This document shows, piece by piece, positions 1 to 6,304 of a DNA stretch of 36,198 bases (the first letter of the stretch is position 1; each line of letters opens with the position of its first letter). Origin of the DNA: an uncultured Clostridia bacterium. GTDB taxonomy: Bacteria > Bacillota > Clostridia > TANB77 > CAG-508. The stretch covers positions 1-36,198 of the forward strand of contig CALXYJ010000015.1 in the NCBI GenBank assembly GCA_944392945.1. Direction: 5' to 3'. The notes under the pieces were generated by a model. That model was given only the letters and a program-made list of their open reading frames with translations. It was not told the DNA's origin and made no database searches. The translations under genes and the position numbers were made by a program.

Positions 1-2
1 CA

Positions 3-92
3 AAATTAGATTCTATTAATGAAAATCTAGATGAATTTGTTAAAATTGAAGAATTAATAAATGAAGACAAACAAAAATGCAAAGCTATGTAA
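3..92 (+). CDS. C-terminal end of an unknown protein, cut by the window edge
   Basis: An open frame runs in from the left edge and stops at TAA 90-92, giving 29 residues that are charged and rich in Asn, Glu and Lys, ending in KCKAM. No family can be recognised from so short a tail. It ends only 10 bases before the stop codon of the oppositely oriented truncated peptidase, so the two are convergent. The chance that this is a random open stretch is real, since AT-rich DNA also gives short frames, but Lys/Glu/Asn composition without interruption suits a real protein end. Confidence 0.4.
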   Translation, partial: KLDSINENLDEFVKIEELINEDKQKCKAM

Positions 93-101
93 TTCCAATA
101 G

Positions 102-578
102 TTACAAGACTTTGTAAATTGGTTGGTAGTTTTTAAAATCTACACCATTAATATTAGCTTTCCAACCTGATGGAAAAGAAATATCTGGAAAATTTTTTGC
201 AATACTAAGGGCAGAAATGTAAATTTCGGAATCTTTAGGATAAAAATTATTAACTAAATTAATGCCATCAGGATTAATCATAGAAATTATATATAAAGAG
301 CAATTATTATATAAAAACTTTGCATCATATCCATAAATTTTTGTTTCAGAAACGAATGCATTACATAAGTCTTGTATAAATTTAATTAATAAAACAGAAG
401 TTATCCATTCATTTGCGTGTATGCCAGCGGTATATAATATTTCTTTTTTACCAACTCCAAATTTTAAACAATATATTTCATTTTTTAAAACACTTTTTCC
501 AATCGAAAAGATTTTTAAAAAATCATAGTTTTGTTTAAATGTATGAATCGAATTTTTTAGATACAAATAATCAACCAT
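102..578 (-). pseudogene. Truncated M14-family zinc carboxypeptidase
   Basis: The 158-residue product has the start of an M14 peptidase catalytic domain of the gamma-D-glutamyl-diamino acid endopeptidase kind. It carries the zinc motif HANEW (His-x-x-Glu) after a TAG, the MINPDGINLV loop, and FPSGWKANINGVD, which normally leads into the substrate-binding GVDLN segment. Right after GVD the sequence becomes FKNYQPIYKVL and stops. The second half of the domain, with the third zinc ligand His and the catalytic Glu, is absent, so activity is unlikely. The start is well supported: an AGGTGA-like site lies about 7 bases before the ATG. Reading on past the stop in other frames gives no M14-like continuation, so this looks like deletion or recombination and not a simple frameshift. 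There is no signal peptide. A short functional derivative cannot be excluded. Confidence 0.7.
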
Positions 579-651
579 AATATCACCTAATACTATAATA
601 TGTTTGTAAAAAATAAAGGTTATTATTTTATTGAGTAACAGAAACTAAATA

Positions 652-680
652 TTGACAAACAAAAAAGCCATAAATATAAT
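652..680 (+). promoter_or_regulatory. Sigma-A promoter for the DUF2975/XRE pair
   Basis: A TTGACA box at 652-657 and a TATAAT box at 675-680 are separated by 17 bases, a perfect match to the vegetative consensus. The ribosome binding site of the DUF2975 gene follows shortly after. Confidence 0.85.
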
Positions 681-701
681 ATTTAGCAAGGAGGAATAAT
701 T

Positions 702-1214
702 ATGAAAATATTAGGAAAAAATAGTTTGTCATCAGGAGTAAGAATAGGGCTAAAAGTTATTTTAGCTATTGTTATAATTTTAGAAATTGCTTTAATTGTA
801 TTTTCAATTATTACAAAAGCAAATATTATAGAAGAACCAAAAAATATAATCTTATATTTATTTATGATAACAGCTATACCAGCTGTTATTGTGGTATATA
901 ATTTTATAAAAATATTTAAAACTTTTGAAGAAGAGGACGCTTTTAATAGAAAAAACATTAAAAGATTAAAAATTATATGGGCTTCATTTATAATTGCAGG
1001 AATTCTATTTATTGTAATATCAATATTATTTAAATTTTTAATAGGGAATGATTTATTAGAAGATTTATATATAAGGACATATGCACAGATTTCTAGCATG
1101 TTTATAGCTTTTATTGGTTTAATATTTGTTGTATTAGGAATAGGTATTATCATGCTTTTAGAAATTTATAAAGAAGCAATTAGACATAAAGAAGAAAATG
1201 ATTTAACAATATAA
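702..1214 (+). CDS. DUF2975 family membrane protein
   Basis: The 170-residue product has four predicted membrane segments: about residues 15-38, 48-68, 95-115 and 130-158. Between the second and third is a cytoplasmic stretch, FEEEDAFNRKNIKRLK, of the kind that precedes the third helix in DUF2975 (YoaS-like) proteins. The length suits that family. The molecular role is not known. The gene starts at ATG 702 behind AAGGAGG and is followed 15 bases after its stop by a small XRE regulator, an arrangement known for DUF2975/YozG pairs; the two are almost certainly one operon driven by the consensus promoter upstream. Assignment is from topology, the charged motif and the partner gene. Confidence 0.8.
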   Translation: MKILGKNSLSSGVRIGLKVILAIVIILEIALIVFSIITKANIIEEPKNIILYLFMITAIPAVIVVYNFIKIFKTFEEEDAFNRKNIKRLKIIWASFIIAGILFIVISILFKFLIGNDLLEDLYIRTYAQISSMFIAFIGLIFVVLGIGIIMLLEIYKEAIRHKEENDLTI

Positions 1215-1229
1215 AAGGACGGTGATAAG

Positions 1230-1439
1230 ATGTCTATAATAGTGAATTTAGACGTAGTTATGGCAAAAAGAAAAATGCCATCAAATGAACTTGCAGAAAA
1301 AATAGGAATTACTCCAGCTAATTTATCAATATTAAAGACCAATAAAGGGAAGGCGATAAGATTTTCAACATTAAATAAATTATGTGAAGTATTAAATTGT
1401 GAACCAGGAGATATCTTAGAATACAAAAAAGATGAATAA
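1230..1439 (+). CDS. Small XRE/Cro-type HTH regulator (YozG-like)
   Basis: This 69-residue protein is essentially one Cro/C1 helix-turn-helix. VNLDVVMAKRKMPSNELAEKIGITPANLSILKTNK contains the two HTH helices (about residues 20-43), followed by the FSTLNKLCEVLNCEPGDIL signature of the small YozG/YozI-type regulators. There is no effector domain. It sits 15 bases after the DUF2975 gene and shares its promoter, so it probably regulates that operon; the membrane partner may control its activity, which is inference. GGACGGTGA before ATG 1230 is the likely ribosome binding site. Confidence in the fold is high; the target sites are unknown. Confidence 0.88.
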   Translation: MSIIVNLDVVMAKRKMPSNELAEKIGITPANLSILKTNKGKAIRFSTLNKLCEVLNCEPGDILEYKKDE

Positions 1440-1442
1440 TTA

Positions 1443-1470
1443 TTGCAAAAAAGGAAAAATATGATATAAT
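1443..1470 (+). promoter_or_regulatory. Extended -10 promoter for ruvA-rarA
   Basis: TTGCAA at 1443-1448 and TATAAT at 1465-1470 are 16 bases apart, and TG at 1462-1463 forms a TGnTATAAT extended -10. It lies just after the regulator stop codon and 36 bases before the ruvA start. No SOS box was recognised by eye. Confidence 0.7.
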
Positions 1471-1505
1471 GACCAAGTAGAAAATTTGTTTGCAAAGGAG
1501 AAGAT

Positions 1506-2105
1506 ATGTTTTCATATATAAAAGGAACTTTAGAAGTAAAATCATTAAATTATATAGTTGTAGATGTAAATGGAATAGGATTTAAAATATTTATGTCACA
1601 ATCAGCAATACAGAGATTAGAAGAAACAGGTAAGATTGTAAAAATATATACATATATGAATGTAAAAGAAGATGAACTAAGTTTATATGGATTTATAACA
1701 AATGAAGAATTGAGAATGTTTGAATTATTAATAGGAGTAAGTGGAGTTGGAGCAAAATCCGCGATAACAATGTTATCCTCAATTACACCATCAAAGTTTG
1801 CATTGGCAGTAATTTCAAATGACGTAAAGACACTCACCAAAGTACCAGGAATAGGAACAAAATCAGCACAAAGAATAATATTAGAACTAAAAGATAAATT
1901 AAAGACAGAAGATGCTGTACAAACAAATGATGTAGAGGTTGCAACAAAGATTGTAGAAAGTAATAAACTAGAAGAGGCAGTACAAGCACTAAAAGTATTA
2001 GGATATACAAGGCAAGAAATAGAGAGTGTATTGTCTAAAATAGACATAAATTCTCTAACTGTAGAAGATATAATTAGAAAAGCATTAAGTTTTTTAGGAA
2101 TGTAG
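1506..2105 (+). CDS. ruvA: Holliday junction branch migration protein RuvA
   Basis: The 199-residue product has the full RuvA layout. An N-terminal OB fold begins MFSYIKGTLEVKSLNYIVVDVNGIGF. Tandem helix-hairpin-helix motifs follow, LIGVSGVGAKSAITMLS (about residues 75-91) and LTKVPGIGTKSAQRIILELK (about 110-129). A flexible acidic linker then leads to a C-terminal domain, about residues 150-199, that normally binds RuvB. RuvA tetramers bind four-way junctions and direct RuvB. The gene starts at ATG 1506 behind AAAGGAGAAG. Unusually, the next gene is not ruvB but the related AAA+ gene rarA, starting within about 11 bases of the ruvA stop, so translation is probably coupled. ruvB must be elsewhere if present. 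Confidence 0.97.
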   Translation: MFSYIKGTLEVKSLNYIVVDVNGIGFKIFMSQSAIQRLEETGKIVKIYTYMNVKEDELSLYGFITNEELRMFELLIGVSGVGAKSAITMLSSITPSKFALAVISNDVKTLTKVPGIGTKSAQRIILELKDKLKTEDAVQTNDVEVATKIVESNKLEEAVQALKVLGYTRQEIESVLSKIDINSLTVEDIIRKALSFLGM

Positions 2106-2115
2106 GGTGAGAATG

Positions 2116-3357
2116 ATGGATTTTAGTAAGCCATTAGCATATAGAATGAGACCAAAAACATTGGATGAGTATGTTGGACAAGATCATATTTTAGGTAAAG
2201 ATAAAATATTATATAGAACAATAAAAGCAGATAGATTATCAAGCATAATTTTATTTGGTCCACCTGGATGTGGAAAAACTTCTCTTGCAAGAGTAATAAG
2301 TGAAACAACAAAATATAAATTTTATAAAATAAATGCTGTTACATCTGGAGTAGCAGATATAAAAAGAGTAATAGAAGAAACCAAAAATATGATGTTAAAT
2401 CCACAAGGAAAAAGTATATTATTTATAGATGAAATTCATAGATTTAACAAACTACAACAGGATGCATTATTGCCATATGTAGAAGATGGAACAATCATAT
2501 TAATAGGAGCGACAACGGAGAATCCTTATTTTGAAGTAAACAAAGCTTTAATTTCAAGATCTATGGTATTTAAATTAAATCCATTAACTAAAGAAGATAT
2601 AATAAAAGTATTAAAAATGTCATTAGAAAGGGAAGATGGCTTAAAAAGCTATGATATAAAAATTGAAGATGAAACAATAGAAAAGATAGCAGATGTTGCT
2701 AATGGTGATGTAAGAACAGCTTTAAATGGTCTAGAGGTAGCTGTATTAACAACTGAAATATCATCAGATGGATATATTCATATAACAAATGAGATCGCAA
2801 AAGAATGTGTTCAATCAAGAAAAGCAATTTTTGATAAAAAAGGAGATAGCCATTATGACAATATAAGTGCTTTTATAAAATCAATGAGGGGCTCAGATCC
2901 TGATGCTGCTATTTTTTATTTAGCAAGAGCTTTAAATGGTGGAGAAGATCCAGTATTTTTGGCTAGAAGAATTGTTATAGCTGCTTCAGAAGATGTTGGA
3001 ATGGCAAATCCTAATGCCTTAGTAGTTGCAACGTCTGCAATGCAAGCTGTTCATATGATTGGAATGCCGGAGGCAAGAATAATTTTGGCAGAGGCAGCAG
3101 TATATGTTGCTACTTCTAAAAAATCTAATGCTTCATATTTAGCGATAAATAAAGCTTTAGATGATGTTGCCAATAAAGATACTGGAGAAATACCAATGCA
3201 TATTAGAAATGCTCCAGTAGATGGGATGGAAGCATTGGGATATCATGAAGGTTACTTATATCCACATAATTTTCCTGGACATTATGTGGAACAACAATAT
3301 TTACCTGATAAAATGTTAGGAACTAAATATTATATAAAAGATGAGAATATTGAATAA
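2116..3357 (+). CDS. rarA: Replication-associated recombination protein RarA/MgsA (AAA+ ATPase)
   Basis: This AAA+ clamp-loader-like ATPase acts at stalled forks and gaps. The sequence shows LFGPPGCGKTSLARV (Walker A, about residues 47-61), SILFIDEIHRF (Walker B, about 100-110) and ATTENPYFEVNKALISRS (sensor 1/arginine finger region). The C-terminal MgsA domain follows, with KSMRGSDPDAAIFYLARAL, and ends in the NFPGHYVEQQYLPD-type tail. Length, 413 residues, is normal. Candidate starts are GTG 2107, ATG 2113 and ATG 2116. I chose 2116 because GGTGA at 2106-2110 is then 5 bases away and the protein begins MDFSKPLAYRMRP as in the family. It is co-transcribed with ruvA and followed by a terminator. 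Confidence 0.96.
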   Translation: MDFSKPLAYRMRPKTLDEYVGQDHILGKDKILYRTIKADRLSSIILFGPPGCGKTSLARVISETTKYKFYKINAVTSGVADIKRVIEETKNMMLNPQGKSILFIDEIHRFNKLQQDALLPYVEDGTIILIGATTENPYFEVNKALISRSMVFKLNPLTKEDIIKVLKMSLEREDGLKSYDIKIEDETIEKIADVANGDVRTALNGLEVAVLTTEISSDGYIHITNEIAKECVQSRKAIFDKKGDSHYDNISAFIKSMRGSDPDAAIFYLARALNGGEDPVFLARRIVIAASEDVGMANPNALVVATSAMQAVHMIGMPEARIILAEAAVYVATSKKSNASYLAINKALDDVANKDTGEIPMHIRNAPVDGMEALGYHEGYLYPHNFPGHYVEQQYLPDKMLGTKYYIKDENIE

Positions 3358-3413
3358 TGTTAAAATTAAGTATAATCTTTGGTTATGATTAATCAAATTT
3401 ATCAAAAAATCAA

Positions 3414-3452
3414 AAACTGCTATAAAAAATTTGACAGCAGTTTAATTTTTTT
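3414..3452 (+). terminator. Rho-independent terminator after rarA
   Basis: An eight-base stem AAACTGCT (3414-3421) pairs with AGCAGTTT (3436-3443) around a 14-base AT-rich loop. A run of T at 3446-3452 follows. It closes the ruvA-rarA transcript. Confidence 0.75.
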
Positions 3453-3497
3453 GATAATATTAACTCATAAATTATTATTGATTGAAGGATTAAAGAA

Positions 3498-3692
3498 ATG
3501 AAGAATAGAGTAAATATAAAAATGCAACATAATTGGAAATATGAAGATAAAAACTATATGAGGGAAGTAACCAAGTTTATGGATTTAGCAGAGCAAATAA
3601 AAGACGAAGGTTTAAAAAATGCGATTGTTTCGCAAATGTTAAGATGTGATATGGAATTAACAAAATGTGCTGAAGAAAAAATTTTAAAATAG
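3498..3692 (+). CDS. Small hypothetical protein (64 aa)
   Basis: I do not recognise this protein. It is 64 residues, soluble, mostly helical in appearance, and holds two cysteines (RCDMELTKCAEE) near the end. It starts at ATG 3498 with GAAGGA 8 bases upstream, good support for translation. The motif FMDLAEQIKDEGLKNAIVSQMLRCDMEL resembles a short helical adaptor or scaffold, but no function can be given. It lies between the rarA terminator and two TauE-like genes transcribed in the same direction, and only 33 bases separate it from the first of them, so they may share a transcript. Confidence 0.65.
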   Translation: MKNRVNIKMQHNWKYEDKNYMREVTKFMDLAEQIKDEGLKNAIVSQMLRCDMELTKCAEEKILK

Positions 3693-3725
3693 AATATTTT
3701 TTTCCTAAGATGGAAAAATAATAAT

Positions 3726-4073
3726 ATGATAGTGAAAATATTGATTGGATTTTTGGCAGGAATAATTAGTGGATTATTTGCATCAGGTGGAGGGTTAATT
3801 TTAGTTCCAGCATATGTATATATAATAAAAATGTCTGAAGAAAGGGCAAGAGCAACTTCAATACTATCCATATTACCAATGGTAATAGTAAGTAGTGTTT
3901 TTTATTTTAAATTTAATAATATAAATTGGACTTTAGCCATAATTTGCTCATTTGGAGGAATAATAGGTGGAGCAATAGGGGCAAAATTATTAAAAAAGAT
4001 ATCTCCAAAAATATTAAAATTAATGTTTATTATATTTTTAGTATATTCAGCTATTAGATTATTATTTTTTTAG
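3726..4073 (+). CDS. TauE/SafE-like half-size permease, first copy
   Basis: The product, 115 residues, is one half of a TauE/SafE (formerly DUF81) transporter. It has four probable membrane helices and the family's glycine-rich first motif, GFLAGIISGLFASGGGLILVP at about residues 8-28. The loop MSEERARATSILSILP is typical of the family's N-terminal repeat, where it connects helices 1 and 2. Full TauE/SafE proteins are about 250 residues with two such repeats. The next gene encodes a second half, beginning 8 bases after this stop, so the two most likely assemble as a heterodimer. The ligand is unknown; relatives export sulfite, sulfoacetate or other organic anions. The ribosome binding site is weak (GATGGA about 12 bases before ATG). 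Confidence 0.85.
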   Translation: MIVKILIGFLAGIISGLFASGGGLILVPAYVYIIKMSEERARATSILSILPMVIVSSVFYFKFNNINWTLAIICSFGGIIGGAIGAKLLKKISPKILKLMFIIFLVYSAIRLLFF

Positions 4074-4081
4074 GGTGGAAT

Positions 4082-4471
4082 ATGATTGAGTTTTTTACAA
4101 GTATTATTGCAGGAATTGTAAGTGGATTAGGTATGGGAGGAGGAACCATACTTATTTTAATATTTACAGTATTCTTAAATGTAGAGCAACACATTGCACA
4201 ATCAATTAATTTAATATTTTTTATTCCAACAGCAATTATTGCGATATTTATTAATAAAAAACAGAAATTATTAGATGTAAAAACTGGATTAATTATAGGT
4301 ATCTCTGGTAGTTTTGGAGCAATATTAGGATCAGTAATTTCTAATAGATTAGATTCTAACAATTTAAAGAAAATATTCGGAATTTTTTTGGTAATAATTG
4401 CTATACATGAAATATATTCATATATAAAATTGTATATTACAAAAAAAACAAGAAATAATAATATTAAGTAA
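4082..4471 (+). CDS. TauE/SafE-like half-size permease, second copy
   Basis: This 129-residue protein is the second TauE/SafE half. It begins MIEFFTSIIAGIVSGLG, then the glycine motif GMGGGTILILI. It has NVEQHIAQSINLIFFIPTA, where the family's A-x-x-T/N-x-x motif lies, followed by KKQKLLDVKTGLIIGISGSFGAILGS and a final helix ending in a basic tail. Four helices are predicted. Its ribosome binding site, GGTGG at 4074-4078, overlaps the stop codon of the first half-permease (TAG 4071-4073), so translation is coupled and equal dosage is expected. The two copies are diverged, not recent duplicates. Substrate is not predictable. Confidence 0.85.
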   Translation: MIEFFTSIIAGIVSGLGMGGGTILILIFTVFLNVEQHIAQSINLIFFIPTAIIAIFINKKQKLLDVKTGLIIGISGSFGAILGSVISNRLDSNNLKKIFGIFLVIIAIHEIYSYIKLYITKKTRNNNIK

Positions 4472-4495
4472 AATATAATCGAAAAGAGGGATATT

Positions 4496-4633
4496 ATGAA
4501 ATTTATGAAGGGAATACTTGTTGGAACTTTAATTTCAGCAGGAGTTATGTATATGATGAATGAAAATGAAACATCAAAAAAGAAAATGATAAAAAAAGGA
4601 AAACAATTTGCAAAAAAAATGGGAATGTGGTAA
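4496..4633 (+). CDS. Small membrane-anchored protein (45 aa)
   Basis: An ATG at 4496 with AGAGGG 5 bases upstream opens a 45-residue frame. It has one N-terminal hydrophobic segment, FMKGILVGTLISAGVMYMM, followed by a Lys-rich cytoplasmic tail (KKKMIKKGKQFAKKMGMW). This layout is common among short YtxH/YrzQ-like proteins of Firmicutes; no function is known. It follows the second half-permease by 24 bases and is the last gene before a bidirectional terminator; its last four codons lie inside the terminator stem. Good ribosome binding site and composition support it as real. Confidence 0.7.
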   Translation: MKFMKGILVGTLISAGVMYMMNENETSKKKMIKKGKQFAKKMGMW

Positions 4634-4647
4634 TACATTCCCATTTT
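4616..4647. terminator. Bidirectional terminator between convergent genes
   Basis: A perfect 13-base inverted repeat, AAAATGGGAATGT (4616-4628) and ACATTCCCATTTT (4635-4647), has a 6-base spacer. It is flanked by A-rich DNA on the left and T-rich on the right, so it can stop transcripts from both sides. The left arm is coding sequence for the 45-residue protein. Confidence 0.85.
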
Positions 4648-4651
4648 AAAA

Positions 4652-5083
4652 TTAATGCTTTTCTTTATCACATTTGTCGCAACAAACAGGAGTCATTTCT
4701 TTGCAACAATCTAAATCTACACCTTTTAAGCAATCTCCATCTCTTGCGTCACATTTAGCACAAATATTTACATGTTTTACATTGTCAACCCATATTTGAA
4801 TTTCATACATTTTATTATGGCATAATGGACCAAAAACAAATTCACCATCACAATCTGTAAAAGTATGAGATACAGGGCGTTTTTCTTCATGGCCCTTATC
4901 ACATACAATTTCTATTAATTTAACTACGGCATTTGGTACAGGCTCTTTATAACAATCTTTTACAATACCGAAAATAACATTTCTATTATCTTCTGGTAAA
5001 GTAATCTCTATATCATATTGTTTACCATTTTCTATAACTCCTTCTACATCAACAATTGGACATATATTTTTATCATAATCCAT
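4652..5083 (-). CDS. Cys-rich carboxypeptidase-regulatory-like (transthyretin-fold) protein
   Basis: The 143-residue product has no signal peptide or membrane segment. Residues about 32-100 look like a carboxypeptidase-regulatory-like (CnaB/transthyretin) beta sandwich: VIFGIVKDCYKEPVPNAVVKLIE and HTFTDCDGEFVFGPL carry the typical G-x-V-x-D and T-D-x-D-G-x-F/Y motifs. The C-terminal third is Cys-rich (CAKCDARDGDC, CCKEMTPVCCDKCDKEKH) and ends in His, so metal binding or disulfide cross-linking is likely. Similar short single-domain proteins occur in Clostridia without a proven role; spore-surface or cell-surface location is a guess. The start is supported by AGAAAGGA 9 bases before ATG. Confidence 0.75.
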   Translation of the reverse strand: MDYDKNICPIVDVEGVIENGKQYDIEITLPEDNRNVIFGIVKDCYKEPVPNAVVKLIEIVCDKGHEEKRPVSHTFTDCDGEFVFGPLCHNKMYEIQIWVDNVKHVNICAKCDARDGDCLKGVDLDCCKEMTPVCCDKCDKEKH

Positions 5084-5114
5084 AATTATTCATCCTTTCT
5101 TAATTATAATTCTT

Positions 5115-5136
5115 AAGTAGAATTGGTACTCTACTT
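5115..5136. repeat. 7-bp perfect inverted repeat upstream of the Cys-rich gene
   Basis: AAGTAGA (5115-5121) and TCTACTT (5130-5136) form a hyphenated palindrome with an 8-base centre. It lies 32 bases upstream of the Cys-rich gene start, inside the divergent spacer to the 55-residue gene. It could be a repressor operator or a hairpin in the leader; no regulator is identifiable here. Confidence 0.4.
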
Positions 5137-5245
5137 GTATATATTATGTTTTTTGTAGAAAAATGTTGAATCATATTATTAATATATAAGTATAAAAAAT
5201 AGTTTCTCAACATATAAATTTATAAAAACATTAGGAGGATTTATT

Positions 5246-5413
5246 ATGTTTTATGTAATAAATAAAGAAAAAATAATTGCATATATAGTAACAGTATTTA
5301 CCATTGTAGTACTATATTTTGTAGCAGCTACATATGATTATAAAGAGGTAATTCCAACTGCAAATATTATAGTAAATAATACAGTAGAAAATGCAATAAA
5401 ATTAGATAAATAA
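5246..5413 (+). CDS. Small single-pass membrane protein (55 aa)
   Basis: An ATG at 5246 follows an excellent AGGAGG (5233-5238, 7-base spacing) and opens a 55-residue frame. The sequence starts MFYVINKEKIIAYIVTVF, has one membrane helix (about residues 9-29) and an extracytoplasmic tail rich in Asn, Thr and Val (PTANIIVNNTVENAIKLDK). The short basic start plus single helix resembles the anchor of larger envelope enzymes such as spore polysaccharide deacetylases, but no catalytic domain follows; the stop is clean. Function unknown. It is divergent from the Cys-rich gene and separated from the SSB-like gene by a promoter. Confidence 0.72.
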   Translation: MFYVINKEKIIAYIVTVFTIVVLYFVAATYDYKEVIPTANIIVNNTVENAIKLDK

Positions 5414-5443
5414 ACATAAATATCCAAAAAATAACTTTTTATG

Positions 5444-5472
5444 TAGACAAAACCAAAAAAAAGTAGTATAAT
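5444..5472 (+). promoter_or_regulatory. Sigma-A promoter for the SSB-like gene
   Basis: TAGACA at 5444-5449 and TATAAT at 5467-5472 are 17 bases apart. The predicted start of transcription leaves a leader of about 75 bases before the TTG start codon. Confidence 0.75.
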
Positions 5473-5554
5473 AAGTATATCGGGATGTTAAAAGCAGGAA
5501 GAAACATAAAAGGGAAACAATAGATAAAATATAATTAGTATAGGAGGAAAAAAA

Positions 5555-6217
5555 TTGAATACAAATTATTTAGAAAATAACCATTTAGTATTGGTTGGAA
5601 AGGTTACTAGCGAAAAAAAATTTAGTCACGAAATTTATGGAGAAAGCTTTTACATATTTGATTTAGAGGTAGCTCGTTTAAGCGGAAATTCAGATATTAT
5701 CCCAATTACAATTTCAGAAAGACTAATATTAGAAAAAGAACTAGAGATAGGTGATAAAGTAGAAATTGAAGGACAATTTAGATCATACAATAGTTATGAA
5801 AATGAAAAAAACAGATTGATCTTAACAGTGTTTGCAAAAGATATTAAATATTTATCACAAGATGAAGAAGAAAATTCAAGTGAAAAGGTTTCAAACGAAG
5901 TTACATTAGTAGGATATATTTGTAAAAAACCAATATATCGTCAAACACCATTTGGAAGAGAAATATCTGATATTTTATTAGCAGTAAACAGAGCATACAA
6001 TAAATCAGATTACATTCCAGCAATTGCATGGGGAAGAAATGCAAGATTCTGCCAAAATATAGAGGTGGGAACAAAAGTAAAAATATCAGGAAGAGTTCAA
6101 TCAAGAAATTATGAAAAGAAATTTGAAGATGGAACATCAGAAACTAGAACAGCATATGAAGTTTCAATAAGTAGTTTAGAAATAGTTAATGAAGAAGAAG
6201 ATAAAGAAGTAATATAA
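5555..6217 (+). CDS. Tandem OB-fold single-stranded DNA-binding protein
   Basis: The 220-residue product contains two SSB-type OB folds. The first spans residues about 8-100 (NNHLVLVGKVTSEKKFSH...) and the second about 112-210 (NEVTLVGYICKKPIYRQTPFG...). The second is the more typical SSB/PriB-like: LVGYICKKPIYRQTPFG, ILLAVNRAYNKSDYIPAIAWGRNARFC and VGTKVKISGRVQSRNYEKKFEDG are all standard. It lacks the acidic PF tail of the main SSB, so it is probably an accessory protein and not the replicative SSB. The start is TTG 5555, chosen because AGGAGG at 5542-5547 is 7 bases away and no upstream ATG fits. It is a single-gene transcript with its own promoter and terminator. Confidence 0.85.
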   Translation: MNTNYLENNHLVLVGKVTSEKKFSHEIYGESFYIFDLEVARLSGNSDIIPITISERLILEKELEIGDKVEIEGQFRSYNSYENEKNRLILTVFAKDIKYLSQDEEENSSEKVSNEVTLVGYICKKPIYRQTPFGREISDILLAVNRAYNKSDYIPAIAWGRNARFCQNIEVGTKVKISGRVQSRNYEKKFEDGTSETRTAYEVSISSLEIVNEEEDKEVI

Positions 6218-6228
6218 AAATAAATAAT

Positions 6229-6264
6229 AAAGACTAAAAAGACTATTATTTTTAGTCTTTTTTT
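6229..6264 (+). terminator. Rho-independent terminator after the SSB-like gene
   Basis: AAAGACTAAAAA (6229-6240) pairs with TTTTTAGTCTTT (6249-6260) around an 8-base loop. It is followed by TTTT, a strong if AT-rich terminator. Confidence 0.82.
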
Positions 6265-6272
6265 GTTATAAT
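6264..6272 (+). promoter_or_regulatory. Possible extended -10 promoter for the GT-C/lspA operon
   Basis: TG at 6264-6265, one base, then TATAAT at 6267-6272 gives TGTTATAAT, an extended -10. No convincing -35 exists because the preceding DNA is the terminator stem. The next start codon is 32 bases on. Confidence 0.45.
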
Positions 6273-6304
6273 GGCAATATCTTAAATTAAGGAGAATAAA
6301 GCAA

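Noticed and set aside
683..1153. Minus-strand open frame opposite the DUF2975 gene
   Set aside because: It is an Ile/Asn-rich shadow of a gene with a consensus promoter and ribosome binding site on the other strand.
1166..1545. Minus-strand frames opposite the XRE regulator
   Set aside because: No ribosome binding site, hydrophobic low-complexity composition, and overlap with a clear HTH gene and the ruvA promoter.
3451..3478. Promoter TTGATA/TATTAT for the 64-residue gene
   Set aside because: Transcription would start within the ribosome binding site at 3484-3489, leaving no leader.
4054..4671. 205-residue minus-strand frame opposite the permease genes
   Set aside because: Its sequence mirrors the codons of two clear TauE halves and a small gene; no family motifs or start site.
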